Notes under the pieces: generated by a model
What the model was told of the DNA's origin: nothing
Databases searched by the model: none
What the model saw: the letters and a program-made list of their open reading frames with translations, nothing else
In this document: positions 31,181-46,100 of the stretch, one piece after another
How positions within the stretch are numbered: position 1 is the first letter of the stretch
Layout of the letters: each line of letters starts with the position of its first letter
Assembly: GCA_014706295.1 (NCBI GenBank)
Contig: JACSVZ010000007.1
Location: forward strand, 8,176,808-8,240,807
Source: Lycocorax pyrrhopterus obiensis
Lineage: Eukaryota > Chordata > Aves > Passeriformes > Paradisaeidae
Direction: 5' to 3'
Length of the DNA: 64,000 nucleotides
Made by a program: the position numbers and the translations under genes

Positions 31181-34100
31181 GCCCCCGTCCGCCTTGCCGC
31201 GCTTAGACCCTTGTCAGCCGCACCTCTCCCCTTATGAGACCCTCCTGTCCCTCAGATCCTCCTCATCCTCATTTCTGGCCTTCTCTGCCTTCTCAGACCC
31301 TCCTTATCCTTACGTTTGCCCCTCTGTTCCCGCAGGAGCACGTCGGGGGACACGGTGGAGCTGGTGGAGGAGTCCCTGGACGTGAACCTGCTGAACAACG
31401 CGGTGCGGGTGCGGATCCAGGGCTGCCCGTTCCTGCCGGGCGGGATCCACCTGTGCGAGGTGCAGAGTCATCTGGTGGTGCTGCTGCTCACGGCGCAGAC
31501 GGTGCACCGGCTGCTGCTCCCGCACCCCGCCCGTCTCTACCGCAGCGTGAGTGCCGGGAACGCCGCCGAGGGAGGGGGCAGGTGGCCCAAGATACATTGG
31601 GAACAAGAGGGAAAAGAGTAGGTTTGGGGAATTTAGCCCTGTTTTGCTCAGGAACTGGCTGGGTCTCCCACCTGTGTCATGTGGACTGTGGTGACGCTGG
31701 AGTTGAGCTGCTGCTGGGAATGAGCCTTGGCTTTTCCAGAGCCCTTCCTGGTTGGATTGTCTTTTTTTTCCCCACCTGAGAAGGCTGCAGGCTGGTTTTG
31801 TCTGGGTTGGAATCTATACTTTGTGTGGAAGATGAATCCTAGCCAGAGTTCATATCACATTTACCATCTTTCCACGAATGTGGGTTGGAACTGGATGGTT
31901 TTTAAGGTCTCTTCTGATTGAAACCATTCCAGGATTCTGTGATTCTCCCCATTTGCTCTGACTTTTCCTCTTATGCCTGCTGTTTGCCAGCATCCTCTAC
32001 TCTCTTGGAGAGCTTCTGTCCTGCTTTTAGAGCTCCGGAGGGCTTTCCCAAGGGATGACCCTGTGCTGTGGCAGAACTGCTCTTCCTGGCTTTTGTCACC
32101 AGCGGTTTTCTCTGAGCTATCCCAGAGATTTTTTACTGGAAAAATCCTTTTTGTTGAGGAGACAGTTGCCATTTCATCAGTGTCTGGTGGGGTTTTTTTC
32201 TGTGCCTTAGATATGTGCCCTCAGGATTTGCTGTTTTATGGAATCCTCTAGGGTCATGGAGTCCAGCCAATTCCCCAGCATTGCCAAGGCCACCCATGTC
32301 CCCAAGCGCCACATCCACACGGGATGGGAACTCCACCACTGGAGCCTGTTCCAGTGCCTGATAACCCCTTCCACGAAGGAATTTTCCCTGATATCCCACC
32401 TAAACCTCCCCTGGCACAACTTGAGGCTGTTTTCTGCTGTTTCCCCCCAGGAGCTGATAACGGAGAGCCAAGTGCAGTCCGTGTTTACGGATATCAGCAA
32501 AATCCACATCAGGGATCCCTCCAATTACTACGTGATTCCCAGTGTTCCAGGGCTGGCTCCCAACTCTGTGGCCTCTGCAGCCTGGCTGAGCAGCGAGGGC
32601 GAGGCTCTCTTTGCCCTTCCCTCTGCCTCGGGAGGGATCTTTGTCCTTAAGCTGCCTCCTCCTGATGCTCCAGGTAAGGATTGGGCACTACAACCCCTCT
32701 CCCATCTTGGAATTTCATTTAATCTTCATTTTTTGGTTTTCCTCTTGTTTTTGAAGGAAGTGTTTCTGTCGTGGAATTGAAGCAGAGCTCGGTGGTGCAG
32801 CGTTTCCTCACAGGCTGGATGCCAACTGCCATCAGGTGAATGCCTGTAGACGGATAAACTGAGCTAATTTTGGCTTTTGGATCACCTCACCTGGAATTTT
32901 TAGCTCGAGTCACACAGGCACCTATAAATACTCCACCCAAAAAAGTTAACGGGGTCACAGGAGCTATCAGAATACGGAAGTTGGGAGCGGAATGCTGGAT
33001 TAGCAGGGTCCTGCTGATTCCATGTGTCTGTGAATATGTTCTCTAGTAATTGGCCTGCAAGGATTTGCCCAGGATGTGGCTTGCAGCCAGCATGGATTAG
33101 GGATTACGCTGCCCTGGTGCTGAGGAGCCAGGCGCGTTCCTGACAAGTAGCGGTTGCGTGGGGATCACACGGATGCTCCGTGGTGGATTGGGATCGTTAG
33201 GGTTGGGATTGTTAGGGTAGTTTAGAGCATGCAGCCAAATCCTAGGGCCTTTTCATTGGAAGTGAGAATGAGTCCCTTGATGCCCTGAGTGACTTTGACC
33301 ATCAAGGGGGTATTGCCCGGGGGCTGTCAGGATCCTTACTTGTGGCTTCTTGGATCCTTGTCAGGGGCTGGCAGGATCTGTGCTGGGGGCTGCTTGGGTC
33401 CGTGTTTGGGGCTGCTCAGATCCTTTTTTCCCTCTGGATCCTTCGCCTACATTCTGCAAGTACCAGGCTGGGGATGGGGAAGTGGGAATGTGCTTCAGTT
33501 CCACCAAAGCAAGTGAAGAACTGGGTGTAACTGGTGTGGTGGGATCGTGTCCTCTGTGGATACTGAAACATTACCTTCTCCTGGTCTCACCCCACTGATT
33601 TATTTGGATTTAAACACAGTGGTGGAACCCCAGTGCCTTGGATCGCTGCACCTGCCTTGATTTTAGAATCATGAAATCCTGGAATGGTTTGAGTTGGAAG
33701 GGGCCTTAAAGCTCATCCAGTCCCACCTGCTGCCTAGGGCGGGACACCTTCCACTAGACCAGGTTGCTCCAAGCCCTGTCCAGGCTGTGTTTGGACACTT
33801 CCAGGGGTGGGGAATTTTCTTTGAAGGTGTTGATGTAACCTCTGGCTTTCCAGAGGCGATGGCGGCCCCTCAGATGTGCCTGTCAGCCTCTCCGTGCACT
33901 GCCTGGATCACGACGCCTTCCTTTTCGCCCTCTGCCAGGACCATAAGCTCCGGATGTGGTCCTACAAGGTGAGCAGAACCTGGGTTTGGAGGAGCAAAAT
34001 GAAGCCCAAGGAATCACGGGTGAATGCTTGGCATGGATCTGTCTCCCATTAAATTGTAGCTATGGCTTCTCCACGCTGGGATTTGGGACAATATGTGAGT

Positions 34101-37100
34101 ACAGTTGTAGTGTTTGTAGCAGCGTCTGGGAAGCAAAGGGTTTCCTGCCCAGCCTCATTCCTGGGATAAGGGTTATTTCCAGACCTACTGGAGCATTTGG
34201 GAAGGCAGGCAGGAGCGCTTTGAGCCTCAAGGAGCCATCCCAAATGGATTTTCTCTTGCTTTCAGCAGTAATGAAAGTGTCTTTGTCAACAAGAAGTTAA
34301 TAAAAGCCTCTTGCTCCAGATATTGAGTGCCGGAGCTAATGGAGCAGCACGGCGCTTTCACGGCTCAGTGGCACTGGAATGTGCTGTGAGAGGGAGGGGA
34401 AGCTTTATCCTACGTGCCTGGGCTCCGGCAGCCTGTGGGATTGGTGGGAAGGGGGCCTAGGTGAGCTGGGAGAAGCTAAAGATTCAGGTAAATGTATGGA
34501 GCCTTAATTTACATCCTTTGTGGAAAACTCTGGGCAGATGTTGTCTGGAAGGGGAAGGAGAGGAGGGAGATGAGCAGTTTCTCAATCCTGAGTCTTTCTT
34601 AAGCCGCTCTCCCGATACTTCTGTTGTTTGCAGGATCAGATGTGCCTGATGGTGGCGGACCTGCTGGAATTCATGCCTGTCAGCAGGGACCTGCGGCTGG
34701 CGGCCGGCACCGGGCACCGCCTGCGCCTGGCCTTCTCCCAGTCCCTGGGCCTTTACCTGGGAGTCTACATGCACGCTCCCAAGCGAGGGCAGGTATGGAG
34801 CCACGGGTGCTTCAGGCTGCAGGAAGAGGAGTCATTCCCCTAGGACTTGGGTTTGGAAGGCAAGAAATAGGGAAAAGTTCTACGTGTGATCCTCTGGAGG
34901 GATCAGTGCTTTCTAAATAGGCATTTTTTCCCTCACAACCCTGTGGGATATATGTGCCCGAGCCCTGGGAGTGGAATTCCTTGTGTGACTAAGCTGATCC
35001 GTGAGGGCTAGTTCACTTGTTTACCTCCTGCTCTGAAAGCGTGGACGTGCCGTGGGAAAAGGAAAGGTCCAAGAGGAGCTAAAAGCATGGAAATGCTGAT
35101 GGTGTGTTTACACTGGGCTCCTGGGACCATGTGGATGCTTCTGCAACTTGGGGAGAACTTTTTGTGGAGAACGATAAATTTAGCAGGAGGGGAATGACGG
35201 CACAGACCAGGCTCATCTGTTGGACAGCTTATCCCGTTCTCCAGGGAATTCTCACACAGAACAGGAGTGTGTAACATGAGTCCTGCTGGCCCAGCTCTGC
35301 TGTAGGAAGAACATGCAGAGCTGGGCCTGCAGCTGAGGAATTGGGTCTTTCCCACCTTAGTCTCCCTCTTTTCCCACATCTTGGGGTCACTGGCAGTGCC
35401 AGGTGTGGTTGTCTTACAGTTTTTCAGGTTTAGTGTTTGGAAACAGCTGGGAGTCCTTTGGGTCCAGGCAAGGGTGAATTTCCTTGGGGAGAGGGGTGAA
35501 GCCAAGGTGTCAGTGCAGAGGATCCAGTGGTGTGTTCAGCTCACCCCTCTTGTCTTCTAGGTTGTTACCCCTAACACCAGGCAGGGAGAGGGACTGGAAT
35601 TATGAGATTCCCTGAGATGTGTTGGTTTAGTCCTTCAGGAAATTATTTATGAGGTGTGTTTGTAGTTTTGTGTCTTCCAGCTGGTGAGCACTGAGAGCAA
35701 CCGCTACAGCCTTGACCACATCTCCTCCCTGTTCTCCTCACAGGTGAGAGCTGGGGCCTGGCCCCCAGGAGGGAAGGGCCTGGACTTTCGGATTTAAATC
35801 ATAGAGTCATGGAATGGTTGGGTTGGAAGGGACCCCTTAAAGCTCATCTTGTTCCAACCTCCTGCCGTGGGCAGAGACATCTTCCACTAGACCAGGTTGC
35901 TCCAAGCCCTGTCCAACCTGGCCTTGGACACTTTCAGGGATGGGGCAGCCACAGCTTCTCTGGGCAACTTCAGCACCCTCACAGGGAGCAATTTCTTCCC
36001 CATATCCCATCTGAATCTCCTCTTTTTCAGTTTAGAGCCATTCCCCCTTGTCCCGTCACTCCAAGCCCTTGTCCAAAGTCCCTCTCCATCTTTCTTGTAG
36101 GCTTCCTTCAGGTACTGGAAGAGGCAATTAGTTCGCCCCAAAGCTTTCTCTTTTTCAGGATGAACAATTCCCAAAACCTGTTAAATTCCACAAGGGAATG
36201 TTTTACTGTTGTTAAGTACCCACCTTTCTCTGCTGTACTCTCATTTGGGGATAAGAAAGGAAATTGGCTCTTTCCCTCTTTCTTAGGAGACTCTGGTTGA
36301 CTTTGCCTTAACCTCAGCCGAGATCTGGGCACTGTGGCACAACGAGGAGAACCAAACTGTTGTGAAGTACATCAACTTTGAGCAGTGAGTTTTGGGCATG
36401 GATCACTGGGATAACTGCAGGAAAACCCTGACAGAGCTCCTCAACTTAGAGGTTTATACTCTAGCTGCTGGAACATGGAAAATATAAAAATGCAGGCAGC
36501 AGGATTGCTGGAAGCGGAGTTTGAGCGTGGCAGAGGGAGCGTTGTGCTTCCCCACAGCTCCTTCAAAACAATCAGGTGGTCCCTTCCAGGAAAAAGCATG
36601 TTTTGGGGAGATGGTGATAGGAAAGGATCATCCCTGAATATAAAGCTGAGAGGGTAGGTTGGTGCAGAGTTGAACAGTGGATGAAAAATGCTGTGAGTGT
36701 GCAAATTTTGGGAGAAGAGGCTACTGGTCAGTCTGAGAGTTGCTTGTGAGCTCGTGGGATGGGGAGAACAATTAAAGTGAAGGATTCTAACCTGTTCCAT
36801 CAGCTTATGGCTAGGAATGCCACAGTTAACCTCTCCTGCCCAAATCTGTCCCTTGTCACTGTGCAAACCTCCTGTTTCCAGACCCAGAGGGCTGGGCTGG
36901 TTTTGCTGTCGAAAGCCAGAGGTTTGGTTCAGGTGGATGCCAAGCTGATTCCAGGTTTGTTTCCCTCCAGGAATGTTGCAGGCCAGTGGAACCAGGTGTT
37001 TGTGCAGCCGCTCCCTGAGGAGGAGGTGACGGTCCGACAGGATCAGGACCCTAGGGTGAGCCAGCCGTAAAACAGCACCAAAAATAACGGGGTCACTCAG

Positions 37101-40100
37101 GAGAGAAAATGGGAATAAACAAAGTCTGGAGTGTGCAGGAGGCCTTTTTTGATCCCAGGTTGGAGCAGGGTGTGGACAGAAACACAGACCCAGGGGATGA
37201 TGTTGAGAATGGGAGGAAAGACCAGAAACAGCAGCTTAAATGTTCTCCTCATCCTTCAGCTTCCTTAAGTCATTATCTTTTTGCAGGAAACCTACCTGGA
37301 ATATCTTTTCATGCCGGGCCGGTTCACTAATGCAGCTATCCAGAAGGCTTTGCAGGTAGGTGAGAGGGAATTTGGGATGCTCTCCGTTCATCCTTTTCCT
37401 GGCTCTTTAGATGTGAGGCAGCAGGATTCCTTGGAGCTCTTGCCAGGCATGTTTTCATGTGGAATCCCTGGAGCGAGTTGGTGGCTGCTGGGCCGTGCTG
37501 CAGCCGCTGTTTGCCCACAGCCGGAGGCAGAACCTGGAATCCAGATGATTTTTTTCCCCTTGGATAGCACAGCAAGTTGCTGAGCTCGTTTTTCATTCCT
37601 GCTGATTTAGCCAGGAGAATGGGGACTCAGCGCCCCGTGGTGCTGTTTGTCAGGATATGTCATGGAATCATGGAATTATTAAGGTTGGAAAAGCTCTCTG
37701 AGATGGTGGAATACAACTGTTCCCTCCAGCACTGCCAAGGCCACCACTAAGCCATGTCCCCGAGTGCCACATCACATGGCTTTTAAATCCCCTGAGGTGT
37801 GGTGGCTGCACACTGCCATGCATCCATGTATCCCAAATTTAGCATCCAGACCTTTCTTTTAACACTTCATCCCACAAAGTGCTGGCTTATGCTCTTGTCC
37901 TGCTTTACCTCACTCAGTGCTGCTTGAACCCTTGGTCAGACTTTTATTTTGCCTTAAAATCCCAAGTTTCCTGTGCTGCTTTGCAGATCTTTTCTCAAGG
38001 AACTGAGAGGCACATGGATCTGACGTGGGATGAGTTAAGGAAGGAGGTCACCTTAGCTGTGGAAAACGAGGTGAGATGGATTTTCCTTCCAGGATATTGT
38101 GTTGTACATGGTGTCGTGATGTTTTAGGTCCCAAGTGATCCCAGGCCTTGGTTTATCCTTTGTTTCTCCAAAGGGAATGATGTGACTTTTTTTTAAAAAG
38201 TACAAGTCTTCATCATTCCTGCCTGGGATTTCCTTTCCCTCTTGGGTTTTTGGAATCCTTCTGGGTGTTGTGTCTCTGCTCACTGCATACACTTTGGTCA
38301 CCCATCACACACTGCCCAGGCCACCACCATGCACAGCTGTTGCTCGTTATTTTGGAAGAGAATCCAAAATACAGGGATTATCTTCCAAATAATCCAAATG
38401 ACAGTTATTAGGGGACCTACTTGAGAGATCCTTTTGCCCTTTTGGGTCTGAATTTCCCTCGTTTTATCCTATTTGTCCTTATTTTACTCCAGTATTCCTG
38501 ATTCCTTTGTTGTGCCTCTGCTAGTTCCAGGGCAGTGTGACAGAATACGAGTGCTCCCCGGAGGAGTTTTGGCAGCTGCAGGTGGAATTCTGGTCCAAGT
38601 TCTATGCCTGCTGCCTGCAGTACCAGGAAGCTCTTTCCCGGCCCCTGGCCTTGCACCTGAACCCCTACACCAGCATGGTGTGCCTGCTGAAGAAGGTGAG
38701 GCTGGGTGGTGGTGAGATTCCCTGGACAAGTTTCTCCAGAGGATTTGGGAAGCTCACAGATTTTCTCCTCACCTTTCAGGGCTCCATGTCCTTCCTCGTG
38801 CCCTGCTCCTTGGTGGATCATCTCTATCTCCTTTCCAACGAGCACCTCCTGACTGAGGACGACGCTGCCATCTTTGAAGGTGAGGAGACATGGAGTTTTT
38901 TACCTCCTGTCAGGGGTGTGGGAGCTTCCATAGAGATCTCTTGAAGAGCTCCTGATCCACAGTCGCATGGAGATAGTTTTATTTTGGCTTTGCAAGGATT
39001 CTAATTTTGTGAAACTTGCCATCATGCTCACACCGGCAATTAAAAAAGAGTGTCAAGGCTGCCCATGGAATCATGGAATTGTTTGGGTTGGGAGAAATTC
39101 TTCCCTGTGAGGGTGGGGAGGCCCTGGCACAGGTTGCCCAGAGAAGCTGTGGCTGCCCTATCCCTGGAAGTGTCCAAGGCCAGGTTGGACAGGGCTTAGA
39201 GCAACCTGGGGTAGTGGAAAGTGTCCCTGCCCATAGCAGAGGGTGGAACTGAATGGGCTTTAAGGTCCCTTTGAACCCAAACCATTCCAGGATTTATGAA
39301 ATGTTTTCACATCAGCTGTGGAAAGGGGCCCTGCTGTTCCTTGTCTCCGGGAAGTGAATGCCAGAGTGTGGAAAACATGTCATTAATATTGTCACCACAG
39401 TGCCCTCTGTGCTTTGCTGGCCCTGGAATGCCATTTCACTAGGAAAAAGGCTATGGAAAATGTTACCTAAGCTCCACTTTCATGCTTGAGTGATTTTTAT
39501 ATATTTTTGTAGAGCGGGATTGTCATCCATTTGGTTGAGCTTTTTGTGGAGCAGAGGGAGGGAAAGCTGGAGGCCTGGGCCAGATTTGGGAGCCCCAGCA
39601 GTTCCTGCCCTGGCTATTTTAAACAGTCACAGTCTCAAAAAACGGGATTTAATTTAAAATCTCATCCATAAAGGATTGCAGAGCCGAGCTGAGCCATTTT
39701 CTCCAGGATGTATTTTTTTGCACTAATTATTTCCTTTCAACCTGTGGCTGGAAAAGATCCCTTGGAGAGAATTTAATTTTTTTATTGTTGCATCATTTTG
39801 TATTTTCCGAATAGTGAAGCCCGAATCTTTCCCTTGTCAACTCCTGAGCTTTAATTTAGCCTCATCGTTACTGGGGAAGGGTTTGGCACAGGGAACTGGG
39901 ACCAGTCTGCTGTTACTGGTGATAGGAGCTGAACTAACTGGCTTTTGCATGGTCTTCCCACTTTCCCTTGGAAATCTCTTGGAAAATACACAGTTAGATT
40001 CTTTCATTGCAGATTTGGAGATGTCTCGTGATGTTGTCTGTCTTGTCCAGTGCCTTCGCCTGATCGGAGAATCAATTTCCATGGAAATGGCATTCATCAT

Positions 40101-43100
40101 GGAAATGGCTTGCTCCCGCCTCCAGCCTCCAGAAAAGGCTGCAGAGCAGATCCTGGAGGACTTGATAGCTAATGACACGTAAGGAGATGTGTTTTCCAGA
40201 AGCTTCTCAGGGTGGCTGAGCTGGGATTGTCCAGAGCCGTCCTTGCTTGACATCCAAGGGCGTTTGAGGTGTGTGGGCTTCTTGCCCTGTGCTGCAGGAG
40301 ACTTTTCCAGGGATGGGGACCGTGGTTTGGTGTCACTAGCAGGGTCTTCCATCCAGAACCTAGAGAGCAGGAGAGGGACAAATTCCTGTTAGGCATGGAA
40401 AGAAGTGCCTGGAGACAGTAGGAAGAGGTCAGAGCCTTGATCAAACCGTGTGGTTCCTGTGCTAACCTGAAATCATTCCCTCGTGGAATGCCAACTATCT
40501 GGCTGGTATTTCCTGATAGCCTGAGGGAGTGGAATAAATAGACTGGTCCCTGCAGGCGCTGTAATAAAACTCACAAGCCAGCCAAGGATTCCAGTTAGGA
40601 ATGTCCAGGCTGATCAGATGCTGATCCTCACTGGAAGGGAGCGTAAGGGAGCCCTCTTCAGTTGGAACCTAAGGCTGCTGTTTGTGATGATGAGGATCTT
40701 TCTGATTTTGCAGGGAAAATGTGATGGAGGATATCCACAGCAAACTGCAGGAGATCAGGAACCCCATCCATGCCATCGGATTGCTCATCCGAGAGATGGA
40801 CTATGAGACAGACGCTGACATGGAAAGAGGTGAAAGCTCTTCACCAGCTTCTGGGAAACGCTGGGAAGTGTCTTTATTCTGGGAATGGTTCCTGCCTGTG
40901 TGGGTCCTGCCTCACCTAGGTGGTTTTCCCCGCAGCTCCTCACCTGGCGCTGCGCATGAGCCTGTCCCAGCTGTTTGGCAGCAGCACCGCGGCACATGTG
41001 GTGTGTGGGGGGGTGGCCAAGATCTGCACTGTCCGCTTCCTCCTCTGCCGGGACCTGCTCATCCTCCAGCAGCTCCTGCTGCGCCTCGGAGATCCCGTGA
41101 GTAAAGCTCCGGCGCTACTGCCGTGCTCCTGGGACATGGGAATCTGTGGGGTTCTGCTGGTGGTGCAGGGCGGAGCTCTGTTTCTTCCCACAAGGCTGTT
41201 GGAAGAGCCCGAGGCCTGGGCAGGTCCTGCTCTCTCCTCCAGCTGCTTTTGTCTTCCTAAGCAAAGCAGCCTAATTCCCTTTATGCCGTGCTGAGCGTCC
41301 AGGAAGCAGGAAGCCAAGCTGTATTTGTGGGAGGAGGGCATGGATTCCAGCCTCCCGTATGAATCAGCACATGCAGCTCTCTCAGCTATCCCCCATCCCT
41401 CTCCCAGCACCAAAGGCAGCTCCATTCTCTTGCAGCACACTCCAGGGCTGCAGTTTCAGCCCCTTGGAAGCTGCTCCAGCCGGAGCAAACAGCCCACACT
41501 ATGGTAGCTGTGTTTGGGGTGGTTGGATGGGCTGGTCTTGGTCTGTCCCATCGGGCCTGAGGCCACGTGAGGCACGGTGCTGCTGCTTTGGATGGACACA
41601 GGGATGCGGAACAAGTCCCCAGACAGGGACAGCCTTTGTTTAAACCAATATTATTTACTTAAGAATAACCAGAAATTTCCTGGTTGAAAATAAATCCCTT
41701 TTTCCTGGATAAGGTTGTCCTGGTAGCATTTAAGGTGCGTTGCAAGGTGCCCTCTGGACCTAGGCTCTCCCAGACCAGGCATGTGACCTGCTGCTTTCCC
41801 ACCTTTACATACCTGTGTCCTTCAAAAGCTTGGATTGTTTCTTCTCCTGTGACTCCTGCTGTTTGCTGGAGCTTATGGAGACCCTGCGGTGATCTCTGCA
41901 GCAAAGCCATGATTTCAGTCTCTGGGACAACAATCCTGGAATGCTTTGGGTTGGAAGGGATCTTAAAGACTGTTTAATTCCAAGGCCGTGGCATGGGCAG
42001 GTGCATTTTCCACTAGGCCAGGTTTCTCCAAGCACCTTCCAGCCTGGCCTTGAACGCTTCCAGAGGTAGGACAAGAGTCCTGCTGGTTCCCTGGGAGGGC
42101 TGAGTTCCTGCCACGCTGTTGAGCACCTTGGTGTTGGCAGGAGGGATGAGCTGGGCCTGACACAAACCTCTCTGGTTGCCCTTGTCCTGCTGTTGCTCCA
42201 AGTGTGCCAAGCTCTGTGCTCTGTGTTTTCCTTGCAGATGGTTTTGGGAGGGGGACAGCTCTTCCAGTCCCAGCAGGACCTACTGCACCGCACCTCTCCC
42301 CTGCTGCTGTCCTACTTCCTGATCCGGTGGGCGAGCCAGTGCCTGGCCTCCGACGTCCCTGTGGACACGCTGTAAGTTTCTACCTGGCCTGGCTTTGATT
42401 CCTCCTGAATCCACCTGAAATGCCCTCCCTGGTGTGGAAAGCAGGTGGTTGCTACGGGAGTATCATTCCAGGAGCACTGGGGAGGGTTTTTTTCCCCCTT
42501 CCATGTTCTGAGCTGACTCTGCCTTGTGCTAAATCTGCCCTGCGAGGCCTCGCTGTTCTGTGCTCCGTGGGAGTTGAACAATGAGCACAATTAAAGCGGG
42601 AGGTTTTGTTGTCTCTTCACTGATGGCTCCTTTCTTCCCTAGGGAATCTAATCTGCAGCATCTCTCCGTGTTGGAGTTAGCAGACACTACGGCTCTGACA
42701 CCACACAAACTGGGTAAGGTGTCCACGGATCATCAACTCTCCCTTTCTGTTATTTAAGCCTGTCTCTGTCACCTGAGGGAAGTGCTTTATGCAGGGAGCT
42801 AATGGACTGTGTGGTTGAATGACCCTGATTTAAATGGGGATGTTTGTCAGGCTGTCCACAAAAAAAAAAAAAAACAAAACAACAACAAAGGATCTTGGAG
42901 GTTGGACTCGGATTTTATTCTCAGCCTGAGAAGGCTGGAAATGCCTCACTCAGCCAAAAGTTTTTCATTCTAACCCCGGCAGCATCAGCCAAACTCACCC
43001 CTCATTTACTTTACAGTGGCTGTAGTAGCTCAGACCAGGTCTGTCGCAGAATCCTGGAATGGTTTGGGTTGGAAGGACCTTAAAGCTCATCCTGTTCCAC

Positions 43101-46100
43101 CCCCTGCTATGTCAGGGACACCTTCCACTACCTGGGGTTGCTCAGAGCAACCTGCTCCTTCCAGTGTGTCCTGCTCTCCAGCCTTTACCCTGCAGCAGCT
43201 CAGGGAAGCATTAAAATGTAGAAGTATTTTCTCAAAACGCATTTGAAAGCGTGGAAATAACTCCCCAAAACATTGCAGCTGATATTTGGTTCATATTTTT
43301 TAAGTTTTGCTGCAAAGATGTAAGTTTTGGGTTAGTTTTTTATTGGAAGAATATAAGGCAGCTTAATTAGGGAAATGCGGGCCTTGAAGTGGTTCCAGAG
43401 GGAGGAGGTGAACAGGGATGGGAAGGAAACATGCAGGTAAGAGCCTGCTGTGACTAGTCAGCACCTGGAGGCTGAGATACTTCAGAAGGAGCTGGGAAAA
43501 TCTGGGACAAACAGACAGCAGTGCCACATGTGAGCTGGGAAAGAGCTTCCTCCACTTTCTGACATCCGTGATCCTCAGAGCCCAAGCTCTCCTGATGGAG
43601 AGTCTGGGTGCAGGAGGCAGCTGGAAATGTCAGCAAAGTTCAAAACATCCTTTGTGTGCGCCGGTGTCGTGGGTTATTTCTTGGCTGGCTCATGAGGAAA
43701 GTCCTGTTTGGCCAGCGTTCTTTGGGGAGAAGTATGCGAAACGTAGGGAAGGAGGTGGCAGCTCGGGGAGAGGCGTCAAGAACAGTCAGTAAGGGGGGAT
43801 TTTTGGGGTGCTGGAATGATGAGGGAGGGATTGGAACAGCCAGCTCAGCACTCCCTCAGCCCTGTCGTGCTGGAAAGCTGCAGCTGGGCTGGGAATAACA
43901 AGTGGAGGGGGAGCAGAGCCATTTTTTTGTGTATTTTAATTGAGCTGTGGTTAATAAACACTGCAGGATGGGGCACTTTGATCTCCTGCTGCTCCCTCTG
44001 ACTTAACCAGACGGCAGGAGAAATCCAAAACCAACAAACTGGAGTGTGGAACGTGCTTTTGGTTTGCCCTGGCTTAATCTGTGCTGTTTGGGCTGATGAG
44101 CACAGCACAGGGTGGAAAACCTGGGATCTCTGCTGCAGGCCCTCTACTCACTGTTCCTTTAATTTGTACTTCTAGTATCCGGCCCTCAAACAATCGTGGA
44201 GCTCTTCTTTCAGGAAGTGGCCAGAAAACACATCATATCCCGACTCTTCCTGCAACCAAACACCTCTTTGGCTGAGACAAGTTTGAACTGGCCCCACCTC
44301 ATCACCTCGATAGTGGCTGATTTTCTGCCTCTCCTGTATCCTTGGCTGTGAATCCATTGCCACTGAGCCTCCTGCTGTTCCAAAATCAGTTTTCCACTTC
44401 CAAATTTCCAAGACAAGCCTCCTGAAGGAGCGAGGTTGTTGGCATTAGTGGGATTTGTGGGTATTTTAAGATTTCACAGATTTCATCCTGTTTAGGTGCA
44501 CGATAAAGGATTTGAGTTTTTGACTTTAAGCCCCTGAGCTCTCACTACTTGACTTGGTGGGGTGGGATGCTGGGGGATTTGGAAGGGTAACAGGGGTCGG
44601 GATTAAATGTACTGGTGATTTTGTTCTAATATGGATAAATCTTATTACAGAATAATGACTTGTATAAAGAGCAGCTTAATCTTCTCTCCTTTTCCCCTAC
44701 AAACAGAGCATGAGAGGCATGTTGGCTTCCAGACTAGTTACTTCTCCAAGGTCTCCAGTCTGGATTCTCCTGTGTTCCTTAACCTCTACTCAGATGGCCC
44801 AGCAATCCCGGCTTCCTCTTCCCAGAGTGCCTGATGGGGAGCTGTCAGTACACCCAGCTCCAGGTGAGTGCATCACGCCAGCCCTCTCACAGGTGCTGGA
44901 AAACTCCCCAAAATGTCATCTTTCCAGGTGCTGGAGTTCTGCTTTCCCCTAGTCATGGAATCCTGGAATGGTTTGGGTTGGAAGGGACTTCAGGGCTCAT
45001 TCAGTTCCACCCCCTGCCATGGGCAGGGACACCTTCCTCTATCCCAGGTTGCTCCAAGCCCTGTCCAGCCTGGCGTTGGACACTTCCAGAGATGGGGCAG
45101 CCACAGCTTCTCTGGGCAACCTGTGCCAGGGCCTCCCCCCCCTCACAGGGAAGAATTTTTTCCCAATATCCAATGTAAATCTCCCCTGTTTTAGTTTTAA
45201 AACCACCACCCCTAATCACTGCTCTCTGAGCTGAGACAATGCCGCAGAGTGTTTGATGGGGAGTGATGTAAGATCATGGAATCCCAGAATGGTTTGGGTT
45301 GGAAAGGACCTTAAAGCTCACCTCATTCCACTCCCCTGCCATGGGGGAATTGTCTTCTGAATTTTCTCTTTCATCTGTTTTCAAGAGCATCCAGATACTC
45401 AGGTTTATGCTATTCCCTTTCCATGGAGGAGTTAATTCTCCTAGGGCTTGTCTGACTGCGTGATGCTGCACTCCTGAAACATCTTTGCAGAGCCTGTTTA
45501 AATATCCCAGCAATCCTAGAGCTTGTTGGCTGCTGGTGTGCCCACAGCCTTTCCTGTACCACCTTTGCCCGTGATTGCCCATGGGACCTGGGTTCAGAAG
45601 GATTTCTTCAGCCCAGAAAGGGCTCATCTGTTTCTTAAATGTCCTTATTAGTAAAAAACAGTGTGAGAAGCACCTGTCAACATGCCATCTCTGGCTGCTC
45701 CTGGCATCCCAGTAGCAGGGATGGTGAACTGCTGATTTCCAGGGGTTTTAGACTGCTGTATTTCAGATCACTGTTCCTCCACCTCTCTCGCTGTGCTCTT
45801 GGCAGCTGGAGTTGCTTGTGCTCAAGTTCTGACCCGCACAATTCCTTGTCTGCAGCTCCACGTGATGCTTCATCCCTGTCTGGGCATTCCTGGAGGCACC
45901 AGGGCCAGGCAGGCTGTTAGTGACGACCTGTTTTTCAGCAGAACCTTTTATCCTCCCAGCCCCTCATACCTGGGGGCTGAATTGCTTTCTTTTGTGTTGC
46001 TGCTGCTGAGAAGAATTGAGAGAAGAATTTCAATTCTTCAGAGGTTTTTAGCCAGGAAATGCCAAGATTGGAGCAGCATCGTTCTCCCTCCTGGCATATG

